From the NCBI RefSeq assembly GCF_004010095.1, contig NZ_RRYD01000001.1, positions 62,001 through 126,000 of the forward strand: a stretch of DNA of 64,000 bases. Direction: 5' to 3'. This DNA comes from Lacticaseibacillus hulanensis (lineage in GTDB: Bacteria > Bacillota > Bacilli > Lactobacillales > Lactobacillaceae). Both the position numbers and the translations under genes were made by a program. The notes under the pieces were generated by a model that did not search any database, was not told the origin of the DNA, and saw only the letters and a program-made list of their open reading frames with translations. This document shows positions 37,464-46,102 of this stretch, piece by piece (within the stretch, counting starts at the first letter, position 1; every line of letters begins with the position of its first letter).

Positions 37464-39764
37464 TTAGTGACCGGCTGGCGTGGAACTAGCACTGCTTGAA
37501 TTATTTCCAGCAGCTGGCTTGTCGCTTGGCTTACTTGAGGCAGTCTGGCTGCTCTGCGTGTTGTCAGTCTGATTGCTGCTATCAGTGGCGCTGCTTTGAC
37601 TCTCAGCGCTATAACTGCTTGATTCGCTGCTGCTTGATTCACTAGACGAAACGGAGCTGGTCGAACTCGATTCGCTGGACGAGCTGCTTGTGCTGCTTGA
37701 TGATGATTCATCAGCGCTGAAGTTCTGCAGGTCCTCACTACCAGCAACGAACAACTCGCGCTGACCGTTGATGTTCTTAGCGATGACTGAACTTGGCTTA
37801 TTCCAATCCTTGTTCTCTAGGGTTGCAGACACATAGGCCATCAGGTTCTTGTAGATTAGCAGGGCGATGCGCTGACTGGTGGCACCCAGTCCGTCTTCTA
37901 GCGGCTTATCGTAACCCGTCCAGACGGAAATTACCCGGTTGCGGGTATAACCCGTGAACCATTCATCCTTGTTCAGGCCATGGAGGGAAGAGTTCCGCTC
38001 AAGTTCGGCATCCGAGTAGTTAACACTACCAGTTTTACCCGCTTCGTACAGATTACCGGTTTTGGCGGACGTCCCGGTCCCGCTCAGCATAACGTCCTTC
38101 AGCATATCGGTCACCATGTAGGCCGTGCTGCTCTTCATCGCTCGTTTTGGCGTGGACGAGTACGACGTCGAAACACCATCAGCGGTGGTAATCTTGCGCA
38201 CGTAGTAAGGCTTGTAGTACTGGCCACCGTTGGCAAAGGCCCCATAAGCAGCAGCCTCTTCTTCAGTGGAAATTCCGGCACCAATCCCGGACGCGTAGGC
38301 TGACCGTTCCGCCTTGGAGAGGGTGATGCCAAGACCCTTAAGGAAGCTGTTCGCGCGGGTTAAGCCGACTTTTTCCAGCATCTTAATTGCCGGAATGTTA
38401 CGGGAAAGCTTGAGCGCAGACCGCATAGTCATGTTGCCCATGTACTTGTTATCCCAGTCGTGCAAAACTGTCCCGTCCGGGTAGGTGAAGGGTTCATCGG
38501 CGATGTTCGTGGCGGTCGATGCGCTCAGGTACTCAACGGCAGGACCGTAATCCATCATCGGCTTCATTGTGGACCCGTTGGAGCGCGATGTCTGCGTTGC
38601 CCGGTTGAGACCCCGCTGGACCGAGCCGGTCTTCCGGCCACCAATCTGGGCCATCACCTGCCCGGTCTCCGGATCAGTCATCGTGACCGCGGCCTGGAAC
38701 TTCTTGTCGGGGAAGTTCACGTAATCATTGGTGTTAACAATCTTGTACAGCTTCTTCTGGGCATCGAAGTCCAGATTGGTGTAAATCTTCATCCCCGAAG
38801 TGTACGGGTTCAGGCCGGTCTTCTTCTGGACTTCCTTAATGACGGAGGTGACGTAACTATCAACGACCTGCTGATCTTCGCTGGTTGCCTGAGCAGTTTG
38901 CTGCTTCACCATACCGGATGATATTGGGGTGGCCTTCGCAGCCGCTGCGTCAGCCGCCGTTATCTTCTTATTCTTCAGCATGGCATCAATCACGACATCG
39001 CGCCGCTCTTTTGCCGCCTCAGGATGTGTGTACGGGTTGTAGCCAACTGGCGATTGACCGAGACCAGCGATAAAGGCGGTTTGTGCAAGAGAAAGCTTGC
39101 TGAGGGACTTACCATAGTAGTACTGGGCACCGGTTTCCATCCCGTACTGACCGAAATTCATGTACACCTTGTTAATGTAGAATTCCAGAATCTGTTCCTT
39201 GCTGTATTTTTGCTCAACCTGGAACGCTAAGACGGCTTCTTGGGCCTTACGCTTTAGGGTTTGGTCGGACTGCTTGGTTGAGAATACCGACAGCTTGACC
39301 AGCTGCTGGGTAAGGGTACTGGCACCCTGCAACTCACCCCGGTGTAGCACGTTATTCACGGCCGCCGAAGCTATGCGAATGGGGTTGACCCCAAACGGTT
39401 CGTTGTAGAAGTGGCTGTCTTCAACGGAGACCACCGCGTCTTTGAGCTGCTGGGGAATCTTCTGCGCGTTAATGTAATCGCGATTCTCAATGCCAAGCGA
39501 CGTGATTGGCTTGTTGTTCAGCGCGTAAAGGGTCGAGCTCCCGTCACTTTGCAGTTTTGCCAGCGTGATGGTCGGTGCGTCCTTTGCGTAGTACGAAAAC
39601 AATCCGACACCGAAAATAAAGGCGGCCAGCACGACAATTCCCAGCCACTTAAACACCCGGCGAATTGGGTGATTTGCGCGCGGCTTCTTTTGCTCCTGCC
39701 GTTTGCCTTGTCTCTGTTCGCGTTTCTTGGCCATTCGTGAATCATTCGGGTTCGTTCTTGCCAC
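37464..39764 (-). CDS. pbp1A: Class A penicillin-binding protein 1A
   Basis: A 766-residue bifunctional peptidoglycan synthase. A basic cytoplasmic tail and a membrane anchor (about residues 37-58) come first. The GT51 glycosyltransferase domain has VEDSHFYNEPFG and GASTLTQQLVKL. The transpeptidase domain has STMK (near 396), SRN and KTGS. The last 80 residues are a low-complexity Ser-rich tail (ESSSSESS-like). I chose the GTG at 39764, which overlaps recU by 23 bases; an ATG at 39734 lacks a ribosome-binding site. It follows recU, as in other Firmicutes. Confidence 0.95.
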   Translation of the reverse strand: MARTNPNDSRMAKKREQRQGKRQEQKKPRANHPIRRVFKWLGIVVLAAFIFGVGLFSYYAKDAPTITLAKLQSDGSSTLYALNNKPITSLGIENRDYINAQKIPQQLKDAVVSVEDSHFYNEPFGVNPIRIASAAVNNVLHRGELQGASTLTQQLVKLSVFSTKQSDQTLKRKAQEAVLAFQVEQKYSKEQILEFYINKVYMNFGQYGMETGAQYYYGKSLSKLSLAQTAFIAGLGQSPVGYNPYTHPEAAKERRDVVIDAMLKNKKITAADAAAAKATPISSGMVKQQTAQATSEDQQVVDSYVTSVIKEVQKKTGLNPYTSGMKIYTNLDFDAQKKLYKIVNTNDYVNFPDKKFQAAVTMTDPETGQVMAQIGGRKTGSVQRGLNRATQTSRSNGSTMKPMMDYGPAVEYLSASTATNIADEPFTYPDGTVLHDWDNKYMGNMTMRSALKLSRNIPAIKMLEKVGLTRANSFLKGLGITLSKAERSAYASGIGAGISTEEEAAAYGAFANGGQYYKPYYVRKITTADGVSTSYSSTPKRAMKSSTAYMVTDMLKDVMLSGTGTSAKTGNLYEAGKTGSVNYSDAELERNSSLHGLNKDEWFTGYTRNRVISVWTGYDKPLEDGLGATSQRIALLIYKNLMAYVSATLENKDWNKPSSVIAKNINGQRELFVAGSEDLQNFSADESSSSSTSSSSSESSSTSSVSSSESSSSESSSYSAESQSSATDSSNQTDNTQSSQTASSKPSDKPAAGNNSSSASSTPAGH

Positions 39765-40395
39765 GAAGAGTACCTACTTTCTTTTTGATCAGCCAATCGA
39801 CCCCATCTAGGTAGGGGACGGTCGGAACAAGCTGTGGGGTGAGTTCATAGCCATCCGCCAGAATTGTGTCCAGCGTGATGGATTTGCGCCCACCAGTGAT
39901 TTGCGCATCCCAGGCCATGATTACTGGCGTTGCCGGTAATAGGAACAGCCGGTGCAGTGTCGCAAATCGAATCACGACAAAACACAGGCCGTCTTGGCGT
40001 AAGCATGCACGCATGTGGTCAATTTGGTGCTGATGAAAATTCTTTAGTGGAAAACTTGCTTTATTCTTGGTTTCCTTGGCTTCAAAGTCCAGATACCAGC
40101 CGCGATACACGCCATTGTAGTCGGTGGTTGATGGCGTCTTGAAATAGCCTTCACGGATAACCGCTTTGCTGCGGGCGGGGTAATCAACCCGCACAATCTG
40201 AATTGGCGTCGGTTTCTTGTGGACAACGGCGCGCCCTGTCTGTAAGTAATACGCATTTGCGGCGTTCAGTTCGTCCTCGAGCGTCATACCCCGGCCACCA
40301 TAAATTGTGTTACTGTGGGGCTTAACTTCTGGGGTAGATGATTGCTTTGCCGACGCGTATGAACTACCATTTGGGTAGTGGAATGCCATGTTCAT
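39742..40395 (-). CDS. recU: Holliday junction resolvase RecU
   Basis: A 217-residue RecU nuclease that resolves recombination intermediates in Firmicutes. NTIYGGRGMTLEDELNAAN, DYNGVYRGWYLDFEAKETK and FPLKNFHQHQIDHM cover the metal-binding catalytic residues (the D and the E-x-K). The start is uncertain: ATG at 40395 is 4 bases from AGGAG, and ATG at 40389 is 10 bases away. Longer in-frame starts up to 40434 run into the divergent intergenic region. It is divergent from ypsA. Confidence 0.93.
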   Translation of the reverse strand: MNMAFHYPNGSSYASAKQSSTPEVKPHSNTIYGGRGMTLEDELNAANAYYLQTGRAVVHKKPTPIQIVRVDYPARSKAVIREGYFKTPSTTDYNGVYRGWYLDFEAKETKNKASFPLKNFHQHQIDHMRACLRQDGLCFVVIRFATLHRLFLLPATPVIMAWDAQITGGRKSITLDTILADGYELTPQLVPTVPYLDGVDWLIKKKVGTLRGKNEPE

Positions 40396-40459
40396 CACGC
40401 TCCTGTGCTTTATTATAACAATTTTGACACACAAGCGCGCGTATCGAGGGGGAGTTTCC

Positions 40460-41029
40460 GTGTTAAAACGCCTTTGGGTGACCGGTTATCGTGCCTATGA
40501 GCTTAACGTTCATGGGCAGAAGGACCCACACATCCCGGTAATTAAAGATTCACTAAGAAATGTACTACTAGAAGCACTTGATGATGGCCTCGAGTGGATT
40601 ATCACCGGCGGCCAGCAGGGGGTGGAGCAATGGGCAGCGGAAGTCGGCATGGAGCTTAAGGCTGATTACCCGAATTTGCAAGTAGCAATCATGTTGCCCT
40701 ACCTCAACTTCGGCAATCGCTGGCAGGAAGAAAGCCAAAGCCAGCTGGCGGCATTGCGGGAGCGCGTCGATTTTTCGGCCAGCATCAGCAATCAGCCGTA
40801 CCAGTCGGGTTATCAACTAGCGCAGTACGGTCAGTTTATGACGGCACACACAGATGGGGCACTATTCGTGTATGATCCCGAGTTTCCGGGCAAAACCGAG
40901 TTCGACTACAAGCGCGCAACCAACCTGCCGGCCGCCCGTAACTACGACGTTAGAACCATCACGATGGACGACCTGGAAGAAGTAGCGCGAACCCTCGCGG
41001 AGAACGAGGCCGAAAAGCATTTTGAATAA
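40460..41029 (+). CDS. ypsA: DUF1273 / YpsA family protein
   Basis: A 189-residue protein of the YpsA family, which has a SLOG-like nucleotide-binding fold. WVTGYRAYELNVHG, IITGGQQGVEQWAAEVG and YDPEFPGKTEFDYKRA are conserved stretches. In Bacillus it lies beside gpsB and has been linked to cell division and stress, without a defined biochemical activity. The GTG at 40460 has a GGGGGAG site; the longer in-frame start at 40388 would overlap recU. It is followed by gpsB. Confidence 0.92.
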   Translation: MLKRLWVTGYRAYELNVHGQKDPHIPVIKDSLRNVLLEALDDGLEWIITGGQQGVEQWAAEVGMELKADYPNLQVAIMLPYLNFGNRWQEESQSQLAALRERVDFSASISNQPYQSGYQLAQYGQFMTAHTDGALFVYDPEFPGKTEFDYKRATNLPAARNYDVRTITMDDLEEVARTLAENEAEKHFE

Positions 41030-41038
41030 AATAATCAT

Positions 41039-41066
41039 TTTCAGAACTAATAATTTATGCTAAAAT
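41039..41066 (+). promoter_or_regulatory. Probable promoter of gpsB
   Basis: TTTCAG (41039-41044), 16 bases, TAAAAT (41061-41066), the latter preceded by TGC (extended -10). Confidence 0.5.
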
Positions 41067-41104
41067 AAAAACATCCCCGCGTGGGAATTTCCGAGGTGTA
41101 TAAT

Positions 41105-41491
41105 ATGGATTCAGAAAACGAACAGCAATTCAGTGTCCAATACGGACCAAAAGATATTCTCAATAAACAGTTTAAAACTAAGATGCGGGGCTACGATCCT
41201 GACGAAGTCGACGAATATCTCGACTCCATCATTAAGGATTACGAAGCCTACGCAACCGAAATTGACCGTCTCAACGACGAACGGGCTCGGCTCATTAGTC
41301 GCGTTGATGAACTCAACAAGCAGCTAACAGTTGCTAAGGGGACGGCAAGTACCGCTGCGCCAACCAGCACTGCTGCCACGAATTACGACATCCTGAAGCG
41401 GTTGTCGAACCTCGAACGGCACGTGTTTGGGAGCAAGCTTGCTGGTGAAAACCAGACAGGCGCCGATCCACATGAACGTGGGCAATTTTAA
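41105..41491 (+). CDS. gpsB: Cell division regulator GpsB (DivIVA-like)
   Basis: A 128-residue DivIVA-domain protein. The N-terminal [20 protein letters not shown] motif is the membrane and PBP-docking part, followed by a coiled coil (about residues 40-75), a Thr/Ala-rich linker and a short C-terminal helix with LERHVFG. GpsB moves PBP1 between septum and side wall, which fits the neighbouring pbp1A. I chose ATG 41105, with GAGGTG upstream; an in-frame GTG at 41081 adds eight residues. Confidence 0.95.
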   Translation: MDSENEQQFSVQYGPKDILNKQFKTKMRGYDPDEVDEYLDSIIKDYEAYATEIDRLNDERARLISRVDELNKQLTVAKGTASTAAPTSTAATNYDILKRLSNLERHVFGSKLAGENQTGADPHERGQF

Positions 41492-41504
41492 CTTTGTTAC
41501 TAAA

Positions 41505-41885
41505 CCTGTAAACCACAAGTAATTGCGCGTTGCTTTTGCAGCGTGAGGAAGGTCCATGCCCGCACAGGCTGCGATGCCTGTAGTGTTTGCGCCAGGCCCA
41601 ATAAGCCTGGGTACCGAGCAATCGGTAACGGCGACCAAAAGCGCTAAGGCGAAAGCTATGCGCGAGTAGGTCTGAACAGTGCCACAGGGACGATGCCAAC
41701 CGGAAACGGCTGGAATGGAACGGGTAAACCCCGCAAGCGAGTAACCCAAACTTTGGTAGGGGCGTTTCGCCATGGGAATTGAACCGACGGCGGAATAGTG
41801 CATTGCACTAAGATAGATGATTACTAATGGTCGGAAGTGCCTGACTTCCGGCCGGAACAAAACATGGCCTATAGGGGTTTACAGG
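41505..41885 (+). ncRNA. rnpB: RNase P RNA, bacterial type B
   Basis: The 5' and 3' ends pair as P1: CCTGTAAACC (41505-41514) with GGTTTACAGG (41876-41885). The core contains GAGGAAGGTCCATGC, a close match to the universal CR-I sequence, a CAGTGCCACAGGGACGATG segment, and the 3' core ACAAAACATGGCCTATAG. Size (about 380) and position between gpsB and a THUMP methyltransferase match Bacillus-type rnpB. It processes tRNA 5' ends with the protein RnpA. Confidence 0.93.
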
Positions 41886-41890
41886 CAGGC

Positions 41891-41917
41891 ACAGCTTGGG
41901 GCAACCCAAGCTGTTTT
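41891..41917 (+). terminator. Terminator of rnpB
   Basis: ACAGCTTGGG and CCCAAGCTGT around a GCAA loop, followed by TTT. Confidence 0.88.
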
Positions 41918-42027
41918 AGTATGTATTCAAAAATTTGCATGAACGCAAAACAAGAACTGCAGGAATTACCTGTTGCACACGCGGCCCAAACGGTCGCATT
42001 GGGCGCTGCGCCCAGGGAAAGGGAAAC

Positions 42028-43155
42028 ATGAAATACCAATTAGTAGCGACGATGGCGGCCGGATTTGAATCCGTCACCGCCCACGAATTACAGGACATGG
42101 GTTACACCACGCGCACCGAAAACGGGAAGGTGTACTTTGAAGGCGACGAGCGGGACATTGCGTACACCAACGTTTGGCTCCGGTCCGCCGACCGCATCAA
42201 GATTATCTTGGCGCAGTTCAAGGCACTGACCTTCGATGACCTATTCGAAGGGGTTAAGGCGATTCCGTGGGCGGATTACCTGCCAATGGACGCACAATTC
42301 CCCGTTGCCGGTCGCGCAGTTCGCAGCAAGTTACACTCCGAACCTGATGTCCAGGCCATCACCAAAAAGGCGATTGTTGACAGCCTCAGCACCACATACC
42401 ACCGGCACTCCCGGCTGCCAGAAACTGGTGACAAATATCCACTTGAGGTGTCCATTCTGAAGGACATCGCGACCATCACGATTGATTCCACTGGGAGTTC
42501 ACTCTTCAAGCGGGGCTACCGTGTGGCTAAGGGGCCCGCACCGCTCAAGGAAAACTTCGCTGCGGCGCTAGTTTTACTGACCAACTGGCACCCCGACATG
42601 CCATTTTACGATCCAACTACCGGTTCGGGGACAATTGCAATTGAAGCTGCCCTGATTGGCCGGAACATCGCCCCCGGGATCAAACGTGAATTTGCCTTCA
42701 GTAATTTCCAATTTATGAAGCCAAGCATTCTCGAAGATGTTCGCGCCGATGCGCACGCCAAGATCAACGACCGCGAACTCACCATTATTGGTGGGGATAT
42801 CAACCAGGAAATGATTGAAATCGCGAACGTCAATGCGCAAAACGCAGGTGTGCTCCACGATATCCATTTCCGCCAGGTCGCCGTTAAGGACTTCCACACC
42901 GACCTCGAAAATGGGGTCATCATTGCGAACCCGCCATACGGTAAGCGGATGAATGACGTCGAAGTTGCACGCCGGCTCGCCACCGAAATGGGCGATGTCT
43001 ACCGGACAATGCCTACTTGGAGCAAGTACATCCTGACAGGGGATCTTGAATTCGAACGGTACTACGGCCAAAAAGCCACCAAGCGCCGCAAACTCTACAA
43101 CGGGGCAATTCGCACCGACCTGTTCCAGTACTGGGGCAAGCGGGCGCACAAGTAA
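42028..43155 (+). CDS. ypsC: THUMP-domain class I rRNA guanine-N2 methyltransferase (YpsC / RlmL-like)
   Basis: A 375-residue protein. The N-terminal THUMP domain (about residues 45-155) binds RNA, and the C-terminal UPF0020 methyltransferase domain has DPTTGSGTIAIEAAL and the catalytic ANPPYGKR. The family modifies 23S rRNA guanine, by homology to the N-terminal part of E. coli RlmL. The ATG at 42028 follows GGGAAAGGG. An in-frame ATG at 41935 would begin just after the rnpB terminator and gives a non-homologous extension. Confidence 0.92.
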   Translation: MKYQLVATMAAGFESVTAHELQDMGYTTRTENGKVYFEGDERDIAYTNVWLRSADRIKIILAQFKALTFDDLFEGVKAIPWADYLPMDAQFPVAGRAVRSKLHSEPDVQAITKKAIVDSLSTTYHRHSRLPETGDKYPLEVSILKDIATITIDSTGSSLFKRGYRVAKGPAPLKENFAAALVLLTNWHPDMPFYDPTTGSGTIAIEAALIGRNIAPGIKREFAFSNFQFMKPSILEDVRADAHAKINDRELTIIGGDINQEMIEIANVNAQNAGVLHDIHFRQVAVKDFHTDLENGVIIANPPYGKRMNDVEVARRLATEMGDVYRTMPTWSKYILTGDLEFERYYGQKATKRRKLYNGAIRTDLFQYWGKRAHK

Positions 43156-43185
43156 CAGGTACACCCGAGTCGACTAAATGCACAT

Positions 43186-43230
43186 CAACAGACCCGCTTC
43201 AGCCAATTGACTACTGAAGCGGGTCTGTTT
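43186..43230 (+). terminator. Terminator after the THUMP methyltransferase gene
   Basis: AACAGACCCGCTTCAG pairs with CTGAAGCGGGTCTGTT, followed by a T-run. Confidence 0.9.
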
Positions 43231-43268
43231 GCATCTGAACACAGCAGCCCGCCCGTTTTCGCTCCGGG

Positions 43269-43292
43269 TATTTGGCCAATCTGGGCCAAATA
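43269..43292. promoter_or_regulatory. Operator-like perfect dyad upstream of a small unknown gene
   Basis: TATTTGGCC (43269-43277) and GGCCAAATA (43284-43292) form a perfect 9-base inverted repeat with a 6-base spacer. No T-run follows. It lies about 50 bases upstream of a TACAAT box (43345-43350) and 100 bases before the gene at 43394. This position suits a regulator-binding site; which protein binds is unknown. Confidence 0.4.
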
Positions 43293-43393
43293 TTAAATTT
43301 TGGCAACCATTCCGTAAATCGCCCACACACAGCAACTTACGGGGTACAATGTGTTTGTAACCGATTTCAACAATGAAAGAGGAGGACTAACGC

Positions 43394-43627
43394 ATGGGCG
43401 AAAGCATGATTGACATTCTCAAACGGTTGAGCGAGGCCCGGATTTCCGGGGAGCAGGTCACCGTCGCCACTATGGACAAGCGGAAGTGCAAGGGGACGAT
43501 TAAAGAAATCATCCCCGGTCAGGTAAAACCCTTTGCCGACCGCTCGGTGATTTTAGTTCAAACCAAGTCGGGGATTAAACGGATCCCAGGATATGCCATC
43601 ACGCGAATCGCGGCAGGCACCAATTAA
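43394..43627 (+). CDS. Small unknown basic protein
   Basis: A 77-residue protein that I do not recognise. It has no membrane segment or signal peptide. It is rich in Lys, Arg and Ile, with a short beta-rich feel (ARISGEQVTVATMDKRKCKG, then KSGIKRIPGYAITRI), suggesting a small SH3- or Sm-like barrel; that is inference. The ATG at 43394 follows a very good AGAGGAGGA site, and a terminator directly follows, so it is a credible single-gene transcript. Confidence 0.75.
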   Translation: MGESMIDILKRLSEARISGEQVTVATMDKRKCKGTIKEIIPGQVKPFADRSVILVQTKSGIKRIPGYAITRIAAGTN

Positions 43628-43641
43628 CAGTTGAATATGAT

Positions 43642-43673
43642 GCAACTGCGCCGAATTTATCGGCGCAGTTTTG
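43642..43673 (+). terminator. Terminator after the small unknown gene
   Basis: AACTGCGCCGA pairs with TCGGCGCAGTT and is followed by TT and a T-rich tail. Confidence 0.85.
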
Positions 43674-43818
43674 CTTTATGCGGCTATTTTCCGGCAAAAA
43701 CCTGAATATGGCAGACACAACTTGCTTTCTGAACTTTATCTTCTAGTTGTTTTTGAGTACAATGATGTAGTTATTAGAAATAGATTAAGTACATACATGA
43801 TTAGGGAGGATTCAATAT

Positions 43819-45723
43819 ATGTCAGATGAAACGCCAAGGTACCAAGATGACCTATATAACGCCGTTAACGGCGAATGGGCGAAGACTGCGGTTATTCCCG
43901 ACGACAAGGCAACAACGGGTGGCTTCCAGGATTTGGCCGACGAGGTAGAAAAGACCTTGATGGCCGACTTCGACGCGGTTGCGGATGGCAGCAAGAAATC
44001 CACTGACGGCTACTTCACCAAGGCCGTTGAACTGTACAAGGTGGCATCGAATTTTGCCAAGCGTGACGCGGACGGTATTGCTCCCGAACTGAAGCGCCTG
44101 CACAAGATTCAGGCGCTCACTTCACTTGCAGACTTCAATGCTCAGGCGGGCCAGCTGGCACTAAACGGCTTTGTCATGCCCGTTGACGTTGACGTTGATG
44201 CCGACATGAAGGACACCAGCCATAATTCCGTTGTGCTGACGGGACCAAGCACCATTTTGCCGGACACGACCTACTACGCTGAAGGTAATGAACAGGGCAA
44301 GCAGCTACTAGCAACCTGGCGGACAACCACAGCTAAATTGCTGGCCGAAACTGACTTGAGCGAAAAAGAACAGGCTGAATACCTGGACGCCACACTGGCC
44401 TTTGATGCCGAAATCGCTAAGCGGGTTAAGAGCTCCGAAGAATGGGCCGATTACCCGGCATGCTACAACCCAATCGACCTCACAGAAGCGGCCAAGAAGA
44501 CCGATTCATTTGACCTCGTCGGCTTTTTGAACGACACCATGCCCGCACTGCCCAACAAGGTTATTGCCTACGATCCACGCTTCCTTGACGAAGCAGCAAC
44601 GCTTTTCAACGCAGACACCTTCGCGAGCTACAAGGCGTGGGCGTACGTTAAGGACCTGTTAGGCCACACCGGTTACCTGAGCGACGAACTGCGCGTCGCT
44701 GGTGGGGCGTACGGCCGGGCTCTGAGCGGTCTGGCCGCGGCACCTTCTAAGGAGAAGTCCGCTTACCGGCTCGCCAACAGCTACTTTGCAGAACCAATCG
44801 GTGTTTACTACGGGCAGACCTACTTTGGTGAAGAGGCGAAGGCCGACGTCACCAAGATGGTTGAACGCATGATTGCCACCTACAAGGATCGGCTGCAAAA
44901 GAACGAATGGCTCTCCGAATCCACTAGTCAAAAGGCCATCGTTAAGCTGGACAAGATGGTGCTCAAGATGGGCTACCCAGACAAGGTTGACGCAATGTAC
45001 GACACCTTCACCGTTGACCCGGACGCCAGTTTGCTCGAGAACGTGGTTGCCATCAGCGCGGCAAAGCGGCAGTGGCAGTTCAACAAGCTGACCAAGCCGG
45101 TTGACCGCACCGAATGGGCAATGCCCGGACACCTCGTTAACGCTTGCTACGACCCATCACGCAACGACATCACGTTCCCCGCAGCAATTTTGCAGGCACC
45201 GTTCTACTCACTGAAACAATCATCTTCCGAAAACTTCGGCGGCATCGGGGCAGTTATCGCGCACGAAATCTCGCACGGCTTCGATAACAACGGGGCCCAG
45301 TTCGACGAATATGGTAATTTGAACAAGTGGTGGCAAGATGACGACTACAAGAAGTTCAATGACCTGACTCAGGAAATGATTGCCGAATTCGACGGCATTG
45401 AGTTCGCTGGCGGGAAGGTCAACGGGAAGCTCATCGTCAGCGAAAACATCGCCGATGCCGGTGGCCTGTCCGCGGCACTCACAACTGCCAAACAGGAACC
45501 CGACGTTGATTTGAAGGCATTCTTCACCAACTGGGCGCGCATCTGGCGCATGAAGGAACGGACCGAGTACGCGCAGCTGCTTCTGTCGATTGACGTGCAC
45601 GCGCCGCATTACCTGCGTGCTAACATTCAGCCACGCAACCTCGACGACTGGTACACGACATTCGACGTTAAGCCAGACGACGGGATGTACCTGGAACCCG
45701 AAAAACGCATTACCATCTGGTAG
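43819..45723 (+). CDS. pepO: M13 family oligoendopeptidase (PepO)
   Basis: A 634-residue neprilysin-like zinc metallopeptidase. The zinc site is HEISH (His482, Glu483, His486) with the third ligand Glu542 in ENIAD, followed by the catalytic Asp546. The C-terminal YLRANIQPRNLDDWYTTFDV is a family signature. There is no signal peptide or anchor, so it is the cytoplasmic lactic-acid-bacterial form that cuts oligopeptides after uptake. The ATG follows GGGAGGAT. It is a single-gene unit with its own terminator. Confidence 0.95.
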   Translation: MSDETPRYQDDLYNAVNGEWAKTAVIPDDKATTGGFQDLADEVEKTLMADFDAVADGSKKSTDGYFTKAVELYKVASNFAKRDADGIAPELKRLHKIQALTSLADFNAQAGQLALNGFVMPVDVDVDADMKDTSHNSVVLTGPSTILPDTTYYAEGNEQGKQLLATWRTTTAKLLAETDLSEKEQAEYLDATLAFDAEIAKRVKSSEEWADYPACYNPIDLTEAAKKTDSFDLVGFLNDTMPALPNKVIAYDPRFLDEAATLFNADTFASYKAWAYVKDLLGHTGYLSDELRVAGGAYGRALSGLAAAPSKEKSAYRLANSYFAEPIGVYYGQTYFGEEAKADVTKMVERMIATYKDRLQKNEWLSESTSQKAIVKLDKMVLKMGYPDKVDAMYDTFTVDPDASLLENVVAISAAKRQWQFNKLTKPVDRTEWAMPGHLVNACYDPSRNDITFPAAILQAPFYSLKQSSSENFGGIGAVIAHEISHGFDNNGAQFDEYGNLNKWWQDDDYKKFNDLTQEMIAEFDGIEFAGGKVNGKLIVSENIADAGGLSAALTTAKQEPDVDLKAFFTNWARIWRMKERTEYAQLLLSIDVHAPHYLRANIQPRNLDDWYTTFDVKPDDGMYLEPEKRITIW

Positions 45724-45731
45724 CATCAATC

Positions 45732-45776
45732 AAACCGCTGTGAAACTGGATTACCAGTTTCGCGGCGGTTTTTTTG
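45732..45776 (+). terminator. Terminator of pepO
   Basis: AACCGCTGTGAAACTGG pairs with CCAGTTTCGCGGCGGTT, followed by seven T residues. Confidence 0.9.
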
Positions 45777-45889
45777 GTGGCTGAAGGATGCGCGGAATCA
45801 TCGCTGTCACAAAATAGAAGGTGGCACACACGCCTGGTCGCCGCTGACCATTGGTGGGGACAAACATTATTGGTGCCAACTCATAAATG

Positions 45890-45926
45890 CATATTTGCAA
45901 AAAACACAAATATGTGTCGCGACATT
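45890..45926. promoter_or_regulatory. Clustered operator-like dyads upstream of the Mga-like gene
   Basis: CATATTTG (45890-45897) and CAAATATG (45907-45914) form a perfect inverted repeat. ACAAAT (45906-45911) and ATTTGT (45924-45929) flank a TGTCGCGACA palindrome (45915-45924). They lie in an AT-rich stretch upstream of a TATAAT box near 45993. Autoregulation by the downstream regulator is possible but not shown. Confidence 0.4.
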
Positions 45927-46020
45927 TGTAACGTACACGCAAAAAAAGCCAAAAAGTTAGCCCCTTTTCCCATAGGTGTCACGCCACCCGGTATAATTTA
46001 AGTAGGGAAAAGGATGTAGC

Positions 46021-46098
46021 ATGCTTCACACTGAGTCTTCTGCCCAAACGGTATGGGGATACCGCGCAGAAAACCAGTGTGAACGGGAAAATGGGTGA
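46021..46098 (+). other. Leader with nested three-tier hairpin and a 25-codon open frame
   Basis: Three concentric perfect repeats nest in one another: TTCACACTG/CAGTGTGAA (46025-46033 and 46075-46083), TTCTGC/GCAGAA (46038-46043 and 46066-46071) and CGGTAT/ATACCG (46049-46054 and 46059-46064) around GGGG. A 25-codon frame from ATG 46021, preceded by AAAGGATG, spans the structure and stops at 46096-46098, overlapping possible starts of the next gene. It may be a leader peptide or just a structured 5' UTR. No T-run follows, so it is not a terminator. Confidence 0.5.
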
Positions 46099-46102
46099 AA
46101 AA

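Noticed and set aside
37154-37747. A 197-codon minus-strand frame across two terminators and the pbp1A tail
   Set aside because: It is out of frame with pbp1A, crosses both terminators and has repeat-like composition from the serine codons.
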